Assembly: GCA_002482415.1 (NCBI GenBank)
Contig: DLFY01000235.1
Location: 1 to 5,478, forward strand
Length of the DNA stretch: 5,478 nt
Direction of reading: 5' to 3'
DNA from: Phycisphaerales bacterium UBA7708
GTDB lineage: Bacteria > Planctomycetota > Phycisphaerae > Sedimentisphaerales > Anaerohalosphaeraceae
How positions within the stretch are numbered: position 1 is the stretch's first letter; each line of letters begins with the position of its first letter. Below, in pieces: positions 1 through 5,412 of this stretch. Position numbers and translations under genes: made by a program. The notes beneath the pieces are model-generated. The model was not told the origin of the DNA. It saw only the letters and a program-made list of their open reading frames with translations, and did not search any database.

Positions 1-352
1 TGGCCCGCGACAGGTTTTTGTCGAGCATCCGTTCATACGTGCCCAGGTCCATATCACATTCCATGCCGTCATCGAGAACAAACACCTCGCCGTGACGGAA
101 GGGATTGAGCGTGCCCGAATCGATGTTGAGATAGCCTTCCATCTTGATCGGCTCGACTTTCAGGCCTTTGTCCTGCAGGAGCTTGGCCAGACAGGAGGAG
201 AAAATTCCCTTGCCCAGTCCGCTCATCACCGTACCTGTCACGATGACATAGCGCGTCTTGCCCTTTTGATACCCTTTGGGCAGGGGCAGAAAATATTCAT
301 TATCCGTTGATGCACCGCTGACTTTTGCAAGTAATTCTTTTGTTTCTGACAT
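1..352 (-). CDS. pyrG: CTP synthase, N-terminal part (runs off the window)
   Basis: The 117 visible residues are the start of the synthetase domain of CTP synthase, which makes CTP from UTP, ATP and glutamine in the cytoplasm. The P-loop-like segment [15 protein letters not shown] is at residues 40-54, with the lysine equivalent to E. coli K18 at 48. [15 protein letters not shown] (70-84) and [10 protein letters not shown] (87-96) follow, then [11 protein letters not shown] (98-108), where D102 aligns with the Mg-binding D72 of E. coli. Alignment needs no gaps after residue 35, but about 30 extra residues precede the usual N terminus. I see no in-frame ATG or GTG between codon 1 and the Y35 V36 that begins the conserved domain. 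The usual KxDPY and GGVVSSLGKG motifs are altered to KMEGY and [10 protein letters not shown]. The ATG lies 8 bases after the upstream gene and has no well-placed Shine-Dalgarno sequence. The family call is secure; the C-terminal glutaminase domain lies outside the window. Confidence 0.95.
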   Translation of the reverse strand, partial: MSETKELLAKVSGASTDNEYFLPLPKGYQKGKTRYVIVTGTVMSGLGKGIFSSCLAKLLQDKGLKVEPIKMEGYLNIDSGTLNPFRHGEVFVLDDGMECDMDLGTYERMLDKNLSRA

Positions 353-360
353 AATATTTA

Positions 361-981
361 TTATACCTTAGTAAATTCTGGTTGATATTCATTTAAAGCA
401 CGAATAGCTCGAGATAGACTATTTGAGTTGCTCTGAGCTTCCTGAATATCCCAATGATTTTTAACAAATTGTACCATGCGACCATTATAATCAGGTCCAA
501 CTCGCGCTGTACTGCCCTTTCGAGGCAGAATATCTCTTTTCAATTCTCCTTTGCGACTTTTCTGAACAAGGTACAAAAGAAATAATTTGGGATCGCGAAT
601 AGCATCTGAATTTTGCGGAATATTGACAACATTAATTCCCAAATACCCGGCCAGGGATTTCCGGCCGGCTAAAATCCATGATTCAACTTCTTTTATTGCA
701 ATTCGAAAAACTAAATTGCGATGAATTGGCTCACTGCCAAACCAGTGTCTTATCAGTTCAGGAGGACATTCATACTTATCCAAGTCCGTCAAAACTAAAA
801 AGGACATTCCTTTGGCTGCATTATTAAAACCTTTAATTTTCTTATAGATATAACCGGAACCACCGGCAGAATAGGTCATGCCGACAGAGTAATTCTGAAT
901 GCTGCAATCCAATAGCTTTCGCAGAACAGCATCACTCAAGTCGTCCTCATAAACCAAATTGACAAGGATTTCAGATTTCAA
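361..981 (-). CDS. DUF4276-type TOPRIM-like protein, putative nuclease partner of the adjacent ATPase
   Basis: This 206-residue protein has the pattern of the DUF4276/TOPRIM-like families. An early acidic motif (LVYEDD, E12) sits where TOPRIM proteins carry their catalytic glutamate. VLTDLD gives a DxD at D66 and D68. KEVESW (97-102, E98 and E100) matches the family's E-x-E-x-W signature. DPK (130-132) and GPDYNG (162-167) lie in the C-terminal half. TOPRIM domains bind divalent metal and act on nucleic-acid phosphodiesters; nuclease activity here is inferred. I chose the TTG at 979-981 because AGGGG lies 7 bases upstream of it. A TTG at 1009-1011 would add ten residues but has no ribosome binding site. 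With the chosen start, the gene overlaps the ATPase gene by 11 bases, suggesting translational coupling. Its GC content is about 39% by hand count over 361-960, well below kdsB and pyrG. It could instead act on RNA or nucleotides. Confidence 0.8.
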   Translation of the reverse strand: MKSEILVNLVYEDDLSDAVLRKLLDCSIQNYSVGMTYSAGGSGYIYKKIKGFNNAAKGMSFLVLTDLDKYECPPELIRHWFGSEPIHRNLVFRIAIKEVESWILAGRKSLAGYLGINVVNIPQNSDAIRDPKLFLLYLVQKSRKGELKRDILPRKGSTARVGPDYNGRMVQFVKNHWDIQEAQSNSNSLSRAIRALNEYQPEFTKV

Positions 982-2116
982 AGAGCATCCCCTGAAAGTT
1001 CGGTTTTGCAATAGGCATGACCGCTTCGGCTATCGTAAATCCGCTCTCTAATAGTCCCTTGACATCTTGTCGTTCGGAAGCAACCTGTATTCTTGTTCCT
1101 TCGGATTCAGGAATCAACAGAAGAACCTGCTCCGCTTCAATTCCTTCATCAGAAAGTAAATCAACACTGTGAGTGCTCAGCATGATCTGCCTGTTTTTTT
1201 TCTTCTGAAGACGATAAAAAATCGCAGGCAATAACCGGACAATTGCAGCATTGAGTGATAGCTCTGGCTCTTCCAGCAACAAAAGGGAATCGCCTTCCAG
1301 TAAACTCCAAAACAAGGCTATCAGTCTGAGCGTGCCGTCTGAAAACTGATCTTCTCTCTGTTTTGCGCCTTTAGGTCTCCAGTGCTCGTAAATCGCTTCC
1401 AGGTGCGGGAATCCCGACTCGTCTTTCACGTCACATAATTGTCTTAACTGAGGAGCTGCTTTCCGCAGAACCGTTTCAATCTTTTTTAGCCGTGATTTAC
1501 GAGTCTTTTCAGGTGCCCGAGCCACTCTCTCCAGAAAATTTTTGCCAAATGGATCACCGGGAATGCCTGGTCCTGAAAAAGCATCTGGATTCTTTAATAA
1601 TTGCGGCACCAGATGCAAATAGAGCACTTTGTCAAGAAAATCAGCCACATCACGAAAAGATTCATTTGCACTGATTTGCTCCAAATGCGTCTGAGTCAAT
1701 CGCAAAAGGTCTTTTTTGTCGTCTTCGTTGGGCCTGTCAACAATCAGTTTCGATCTTTGCCAGATTTTTTCATAACGCAGCAAAGGCAGCCTTTTGCCAC
1801 TGGTCTGCTGATGAAAACCTATAGCATATTTCCAGACAACCTCTGCATCCGGCGTTTCAGCCAGACTGATTTCTATTTCTACATCCGGCTCCTGTCTGGC
1901 CGCCAGACAACGTATCTTCGAAACACCTCCTCGATCATGAACAGCCGATTGAAATCCCCCTCCTCGTTTGGCAATATCACGTAAAAACCTGAATACATCT
2001 AAAAAATTAGATTTCCCGCAGGCATTTGGCCCAACCAGAAACGCTCTGTCCCGCAAGGCGACATCAACGCTCCTGAAATTACGCCAATTTTTTAAAACTA
2101 ATTGAGTAATAAACAT
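971..2116 (-). CDS. AAA_21/OLD-like ABC-type ATPase (COG4637-like), putative defence ATPase
   Basis: This 381-residue soluble protein is a complete SMC/ABC-fold ATPase. It opens with ITQLVLKNWRNFRSVDV, typical of RecF/OLD-like ATPases. Walker A is GPNACGKS (29-36), the signature is SDGTLR (259-264), Walker B is LLLLEEPE (278-285), and the switch histidine H316 is in MLSTHS (312-317). The middle (about 130-255) is charged and helical-looking and probably forms the insertion between the two ATPase halves. No TOPRIM domain is fused to the C terminus, unlike OLD or GajA; the separate downstream gene could supply it. The ATG lies 8 bases after the kdsB stop, and the only Shine-Dalgarno-like sequence, TAGG, overlaps that stop codon. 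GC in sampled lines is about 38-47%, below kdsB. Such ATPases typically sense a trigger and control a nuclease partner; a phage-defence role is inferred from family and pairing. The ATPase call is firm, the role is not. Confidence 0.88.
   Translation of the reverse strand: MFITQLVLKNWRNFRSVDVALRDRAFLVGPNACGKSNFLDVFRFLRDIAKRGGGFQSAVHDRGGVSKIRCLAARQEPDVEIEISLAETPDAEVVWKYAIGFHQQTSGKRLPLLRYEKIWQRSKLIVDRPNEDDKKDLLRLTQTHLEQISANESFRDVADFLDKVLYLHLVPQLLKNPDAFSGPGIPGDPFGKNFLERVARAPEKTRKSRLKKIETVLRKAAPQLRQLCDVKDESGFPHLEAIYEHWRPKGAKQREDQFSDGTLRLIALFWSLLEGDSLLLLEEPELSLNAAIVRLLPAIFYRLQKKKNRQIMLSTHSVDLLSDEGIEAEQVLLLIPESEGTRIQVASERQDVKGLLESGFTIAEAVMPIAKPNFQGMLFEI
989..993 (-). promoter_or_regulatory. Ribosome binding site deciding the TTG start of the TOPRIM-like gene
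   Basis: AGGGG on the minus strand stands 7 bases before the TTG at 979-981. It lies inside the last codons of the ATPase gene. The earlier in-frame TTG at 1009-1011 has no purine-rich sequence upstream, so this site favours the shorter protein. Confidence 0.6.
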
Positions 2117-2124
2117 AAGAGAAC

Positions 2125-2871
2125 CTACTGATTGAAGTTCAAATATCGTTTCACAAATTCTTCATATTGTTCGGGCGTATCGACGCCATCCCAGACGCGG
2201 TCCACTTTGGCCGTCAGGATGGTAAAGCCGTTTTCGAGAGCACGCAGTTGTTCGAGCTTTTCTGTGGTTTCCAGAAAACTGGGGGGCAGTTGTGTAAATT
2301 TCATCAAAAAGCTCTTGCGGTAGGCATAAATCCCCAGATGCCGCCAATAGCCTTTGACACAATCTCCCACCCCGCCGGCCTGACGATTAAACGGCACGGG
2401 GCTGCGGGAAAAATATAGTGCCCTGCCGCGCGTATCGGTAACGCATTTGACAATATTGGGATTGGCCACCTGTTCAGCCGATTCAAAGGGGGCAATCAGC
2501 GTCGCCATTTCGGCGCCGGCGTCCCGGACCAGCAGTCCGGCGACTTTTTCGATATTGGCCGGGTCGATTTCCGGCTCATCGGCCTGAAGATTCACGACAA
2601 TTTCGGCAGGGGTATTTTTGACGGCCTCGGCAATACGGTCGGTACCGCTTTGATGAGAAACCGACGTCATGACACACGGTGCTCCGAAGGATTTGCAGGC
2701 CTGCAGGACCCGCTCGTCATCGGTTGCAATAATAACCTGTGTCACACCTTTGGCCAGCAATGCGCGTTCATAGCTATGCTGAACGAGATATTTTCCTGTT
2801 TTGTTGGCCAGAACCTTGGCCTCGAAACGGCTGGAGCCGTAGCGGGCGGGGATCACTACCACAATTTTCAC
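2125..2871 (-). CDS. kdsB: 3-deoxy-manno-octulosonate cytidylyltransferase (CMP-Kdo synthetase)
   Basis: The enzyme converts CTP and Kdo to CMP-Kdo and pyrophosphate, the activation step before Kdo is added to lipid A, and acts in the cytoplasm. From the GTG at 2869-2871 it has 248 residues, the same length as E. coli KdsB. The nucleotide-binding start is VVVIPARYGSSRFEAK (4-19). HQSGTDR is at 73-79, QADEP at 96-100 with metal-binding D98, ALYFSR at 151-156, RHLGIY at 177-182, EKLEQLR at 204-210 and GVDTP at 229-233 with D231. I chose this GTG because AAGGGA lies 6 bases before it and the protein then matches the family N terminus. An open frame runs 16 codons further up to a GTG at 2919, but that lies almost at the predicted transcription start and has no ribosome binding site. 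Oddities are FEAK where E. coli has LPGK, and QADEP for QGDEP. It is the first gene of the unit ending in pyrG. Confidence 0.96.
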   Translation of the reverse strand: MKIVVVIPARYGSSRFEAKVLANKTGKYLVQHSYERALLAKGVTQVIIATDDERVLQACKSFGAPCVMTSVSHQSGTDRIAEAVKNTPAEIVVNLQADEPEIDPANIEKVAGLLVRDAGAEMATLIAPFESAEQVANPNIVKCVTDTRGRALYFSRSPVPFNRQAGGVGDCVKGYWRHLGIYAYRKSFLMKFTQLPPSFLETTEKLEQLRALENGFTILTAKVDRVWDGVDTPEQYEEFVKRYLNFNQ

Positions 2872-2877
2872 ACTTAG

Positions 2878-2883
2878 TCCCTT
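2878..2883 (-). promoter_or_regulatory. Ribosome binding site deciding the GTG start of kdsB
   Basis: AAGGGA on the minus strand is 6 bases upstream of the GTG at 2869-2871. It fixes the start at the residue where homology to KdsB begins and rules out the longer open frame. Confidence 0.75.
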
Positions 2884-2884
2884 T

Positions 2885-2922
2885 GCAGTGTTTTCAACAC
2901 ATCCATTTCCAAAAACCACTGC
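2885..2922 (-). promoter_or_regulatory. Leader stem-loop immediately before the kdsB ribosome binding site
   Basis: On the minus strand GCAGTG-g-TTTT (2922-2911) can pair with AAAACACTGC (2894-2885), a ten-pair stem with one bulged G and a loop of about 17 bases. The 5' arm starts at about the predicted transcription start. The 3' arm ends just one base before the AAGGGA site. A smaller hairpin, GTGTT-GAA-AACAC, uses part of the 3' arm and would exclude the larger one. It may protect the 5' end of the mRNA or tune kdsB translation; no known riboswitch is recognised. Confidence 0.4.
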
Positions 2923-2928
2923 CCGAAT

Positions 2929-2957
2929 ATATTATGCCATCCCACAGGGGATGTCAA
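2929..2957 (-). promoter_or_regulatory. Sigma70-type promoter for the kdsB operon
   Basis: On the minus strand a perfect -35 TTGACA (2957-2952) is followed after 17 bases by TAATAT (2934-2929), matching four of six -10 consensus bases. Transcription would start near 2922, about 50 bases before the kdsB GTG. This is the best promoter seen in the window and would drive kdsB, the ATPase, the TOPRIM-like gene and pyrG. An inverted repeat, CATCCC-acag-GGGATG (2938-2953), fills the spacer and overlaps the edge of the -35 box, so it could be an operator. Confidence 0.65.
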
Positions 2958-3035
2958 CCTCAGAATTGTGAGATTTTATAGCAAAAAGACCCTGATTTTG
3001 ACCCTGTAACCGGCACAAAGCCGTCGGATTGGAAA

Positions 3036-3596
3036 TTATCGAATCAGGGCGGATAATGCTTTGAATTGGGGATGCTCGGAGGTGCGGAGGAGTTCAAACA
3101 GCAGCATCTCGGTGGAACTGATGACTATCCCATTGGCAGCCAGGCGATTGAGGGCAATTTGCTTATTCTGTTCGGAACGGGAATCGACGGCGTCGGCAAT
3201 GACCTGGACTTTCAAGCCCCGCTGGAGCAAATCCATGGCGGTCTGGAAGACACAGACGTGGGTCTCGACGCCGCAGAGCACCGCAGTGTCCACCTGCAAT
3301 GAATGCAATTTTTCAGCAAATTCCGCACTCCCGCAGCAACTGAATGAACGTTTGTCGATGGGGATACTCCGGGTCAGATTCTCGGTAAGCCGGGGACTTG
3401 TCTGGCCCAGCGCGGCGGGATATTGCTGACACCATAAGACCGGAATATCGAGAGCATTGGCAACTTGAATTAAAATGCTGCAATTTTTAACGGTCGTTTC
3501 GGGATTGTGCATAACCCGCAGCAGCTTTTCCTGAACGTCAATCAGCACCAGACAGGTTGTTTTGGAATCCAGCATCGATCCCCCATCAAATAACAT
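3036..3596 (-). CDS. Isochorismatase-family cysteine hydrolase (YcaC-like)
   Basis: This protein of 186 residues is a compact alpha/beta hydrolase of the isochorismatase/nicotinamidase superfamily. The expected catalytic triad is visible: D20 in VLIDVQEKL, K82 in IDKRSFSC and C115 in CGVETHVCV (108-116), where VET also carries the typical cis-peptide region. No signal peptide or membrane span is seen, so it should be cytoplasmic. The motif details are closest to YcaC-like hydrolases of unknown substrate rather than to nicotinamidase or EntB; the true substrate cannot be read from the sequence. Two ATG starts are possible. The listed one has AGAGGA 10 bases upstream. The second, at 3573-3575, gives 179 residues and fits the usual family N terminus (MLDSKTTCLVLIDVQ), with a G-rich stretch very close before it. 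It follows the anti-sigma gene by 35 bases on the same strand and is probably cotranscribed. Confidence 0.88.
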   Translation of the reverse strand: MLFDGGSMLDSKTTCLVLIDVQEKLLRVMHNPETTVKNCSILIQVANALDIPVLWCQQYPAALGQTSPRLTENLTRSIPIDKRSFSCCGSAEFAEKLHSLQVDTAVLCGVETHVCVFQTAMDLLQRGLKVQVIADAVDSRSEQNKQIALNRLAANGIVISSTEMLLFELLRTSEHPQFKALSALIR

Positions 3597-3631
3597 ATTA
3601 AAGGGTTCCTCTAAAATAATTGATGGTGATT

Positions 3632-4600
3632 TTACAGGCCCAGTACCTCAATGACAAGACAAATCGTATCAGAGGCATCCTGTTCGATTTCGGTCGGCGG
3701 GACATCCCAGGCCAGAATGGGCTGTGATGGATTATCCAGCGGAGAGCCGTCAGGATTGGCGGGGAGACGTTGCTGACTATTCTGTTCGCTGAAGGTTTTG
3801 GCTAACTGAGCTGCTTTATCAATATCGGTCAGATTCAGCATTTCAATGGTCTGTTTGAGGTCAATCCCCTCGACCAGGACCGCTTCCCTGCCTTGTCCGG
3901 GAAGCAGAGCATAGGTGGCTTTTTCCGCTTGCGGCCAGAGTTCCTGCAGATCCTTGATTAAGCCCACAATATACTGACGGGAAGCTGTGAGTTTATAACT
4001 GGTTCGGTCGGATAATGGCCTGATTTGAGTCATATCCATCAGGCCCAGTGTGTGGATTTTTTTTTCGATGAAATCCCGGGACTGAACGGGATGACGCGTC
4101 TGAAACTGCAATAAGGCACTGTACGATGCAGCCCCTTCATCCGGCAAAGGAACTGGTTTGGGGTCATTGGCCGCAATCGGCGGAATAGGGGATATCGGAG
4201 GCATGGAATCCCGGGCACCCTGCGGCTGGCGAACAATGGAATAGACAACGATACCGAGAATGCCCATCGGAATAAGAACCATCGCCGCGGTTGCCGCGAG
4301 CCTGCGAAAAACAAGCCCCCATCTTCCGGCTGAATCGTGGTGGCGGTAATTGTGATCCAGAATAAACCGTCGTTCAAGAGCGGTTTTAATGTCCTGGGCC
4401 ATGCCTTCGGGGGCGGATTCCTTCGGCAGCGCACGCAGCAGATTACGCTGCTGTTCAAGGGCCTTGAGTTCGGCTTCGATTTGCGGATTATTGTTCAGAA
4501 GCCGCTTGAGTTCAGTTGCCTGTCGCGGCGATAACTGATCGTCAATATAACCGCTGAGAAGCTCATGTTTTTCAAGATTTTCTTTGTCACTCATATCCAT
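3632..4600 (-). CDS. Single-span membrane anti-sigma factor (partner of the upstream ECF sigma)
   Basis: The 322-residue product begins with a helical cytoplasmic region of about 95 residues (HELLSGYIDDQLS at 12-24, then a charged helix to about 58) that resembles anti-sigma domains binding ECF sigma factors. It lacks the HxxxCxxC zinc motif and has no cysteine there. One strongly hydrophobic segment (about 101-123) would cross the inner membrane. A proline-rich linker (about 134-153) leads to a roughly 165-residue periplasmic domain that I do not recognise, perhaps the sensory part. The role rests mainly on topology and its place directly after the sigma gene. The gene overlaps that gene by 10 bases. 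The listed ATG and a second ATG two codons later, which gives an ATGA stop-start overlap, are both possible. Coupled translation would keep sigma and anti-sigma in balance. Release by proteolysis or by conformational change is not determined. Confidence 0.75.
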   Translation of the reverse strand: MDMSDKENLEKHELLSGYIDDQLSPRQATELKRLLNNNPQIEAELKALEQQRNLLRALPKESAPEGMAQDIKTALERRFILDHNYRHHDSAGRWGLVFRRLAATAAMVLIPMGILGIVVYSIVRQPQGARDSMPPISPIPPIAANDPKPVPLPDEGAASYSALLQFQTRHPVQSRDFIEKKIHTLGLMDMTQIRPLSDRTSYKLTASRQYIVGLIKDLQELWPQAEKATYALLPGQGREAVLVEGIDLKQTIEMLNLTDIDKAAQLAKTFSEQNSQQRLPANPDGSPLDNPSQPILAWDVPPTEIEQDASDTICLVIEVLGL

Positions 4601-5190
4601 ACCGCCTGCAGAAGTTCCCGTAACGCCAATCTCGCCCGGCTTAATCGGCTTTTCACTGTCCCTGTCTCAAGCTGTAATACATCGGCAATTTGCTCATAAC
4701 TCATTCCTTCGATATCCCGCAATACCACGATGACCCGCTGGTGGTCTTCCAGTTTTTCGAGTGCTGCGAGGATTCTCTGGATCATTTCTCGCTTTTCTAT
4801 ATCCGCTAAGGGAGTTTCTTGTTTCGTATCCGCCAGAACATCCGCCAATTTCAGCCCCTCTTTGCCGCCGGGAGAATTGTCGAGTGATCGCATCCCTAAT
4901 CGCAATCTCCGGCTGCAAAATGTCAGAGTCAAATTGATTCCTACCCGGAACAGCCATGTATAAAAGCTGCTTTGGGAACGGAAGGTTCCAATGTTCTCTA
5001 ATACTTTGACAAATGACTCCTGGGTAAGTTCCGCGGCATCATCGGGATTTCCGCAGATTTTCAGAATTGCATTATAGAGGCGGTCCTGATATTTGATAAT
5101 CAGACGCCCCATGGAGTCGGAATCCCCCCGCTGGCATTGTTTTACAATTATGGCATCATCGATGCTGATATTTTCCGACTTTGCGTGCAC
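4591..5190 (-). CDS. ECF-family RNA polymerase sigma factor (RpoE-like)
   Basis: This 199-residue protein has the two-domain layout of group 4 sigma factors. Sigma region 2 spans about 27-95, including YQDRLYNAILKICGN, DAAELTQESFVKV and the -10-recognition segment FYTWLFRVGINL (76-87). A linker of about 40 residues follows. Region 4 spans about 138-190, with the helix-turn-helix GMSYEQIADVLQLETGTVKS (162-181) that would contact the -35 element. The start is a GTG with AAAGGG 6 bases upstream; no other start with a comparable site was seen. It is followed at once by its likely anti-sigma factor, overlapping by 10 bases, so its activity is probably held at the membrane until a signal arrives. 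Which genes it controls cannot be told from the window. Autoregulation is common in this family, but I could not identify a clear ECF promoter upstream. Confidence 0.93.
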   Translation of the reverse strand: MHAKSENISIDDAIIVKQCQRGDSDSMGRLIIKYQDRLYNAILKICGNPDDAAELTQESFVKVLENIGTFRSQSSFYTWLFRVGINLTLTFCSRRLRLGMRSLDNSPGGKEGLKLADVLADTKQETPLADIEKREMIQRILAALEKLEDHQRVIVVLRDIEGMSYEQIADVLQLETGTVKSRLSRARLALRELLQAVWI

Positions 5191-5369
5191 AGAAAGCCCT
5201 TTTATCCCTCGGTAACAAGATTTTTATGAAGCAATAGCCTGTTCACTGTCCGTGTATCTCATTTTCAACGACTGTTCAGCACATCCAAATATTTAACCAC
5301 CTAATATCCGTACAAACACCTATGCTATATTTGCATAAGCTTTAAGAAAAAGCAATACAGTACCCTCTT
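5191..5369. other. Upstream region of the ECF sigma gene, no confident promoter
   Basis: This AT-rich stretch between the terminator and the sigma gene must hold the sigma-operon promoter. I find only weak partial matches to sigma70 boxes. It carries two direct copies of CTGTTCA (plus strand) at 5239-5245 and 5272-5278, 33 bases apart, and a small inverted repeat, TATGC-7 bases-GCATA, at 5321-5337. No open frame in it looks like a gene. Confidence 0.35.
5197..5202 (-). promoter_or_regulatory. Ribosome binding site deciding the GTG start of the ECF sigma gene
   Basis: AAAGGG on the minus strand lies 6 bases before the GTG at 5188-5190, a good site that supports this non-ATG start. Confidence 0.65.
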
Positions 5370-5392
5370 AAAAAGAGAATTTCATTTTCTCT
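5370..5392 (-). terminator. Rho-independent terminator of the partial gene at the right edge
   Basis: On the minus strand AGAGAA (5392-5387), a 7-base loop, TTCTCT (5379-5374) and a run of T form a short AT-rich hairpin with a T tract. It begins about 20 bases after the stop codon at 5413-5415, the right place to end that transcript. The stem has only six pairs, so it may be weak. Confidence 0.5.
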
Positions 5393-5412
5393 ATATTGAC
5401 AATGCATTCTAT

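Noticed and set aside
92..310. 72-codon plus-strand frame opposite pyrG
   Set aside because: It is the antisense shadow of the conserved CTP synthase N terminus.
1601..1984. Plus-strand open frame of 127 codons opposite the ATPase gene
   Set aside because: It is antisense to a gene with clear conserved motifs, has no recognisable domain, and its composition mirrors the real frame.
353..2124. Target-site duplication or terminal repeats bounding the ATPase-TOPRIM pair
   Set aside because: I compared the two junctions and found only a shared TTATG around start codons, which is expected by chance; there is no transposase or integrase.
2872..2919. Longer kdsB start at the GTG at 2917-2919
   Set aside because: It lies almost at the predicted transcription start, has no ribosome binding site, and would add 16 residues absent from the family.
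3011..3024. CGGC-ACAAA-GCCG hairpin after the isochorismatase-like gene as a terminator
   Set aside because: The stem is only four pairs and no T run follows directly; the nearest T run is far downstream, so I do not call a terminator.
3061..3429. Plus-strand frames opposite the isochorismatase-like gene
   Set aside because: The minus strand carries the full catalytic triad and family motifs; the plus frames show none.
4039..4458. 139-codon minus-strand frame inside the anti-sigma gene
   Set aside because: It is a shifted frame of a gene with sensible topology; its residues (many R, P, W, C) look like frame-shift translation.
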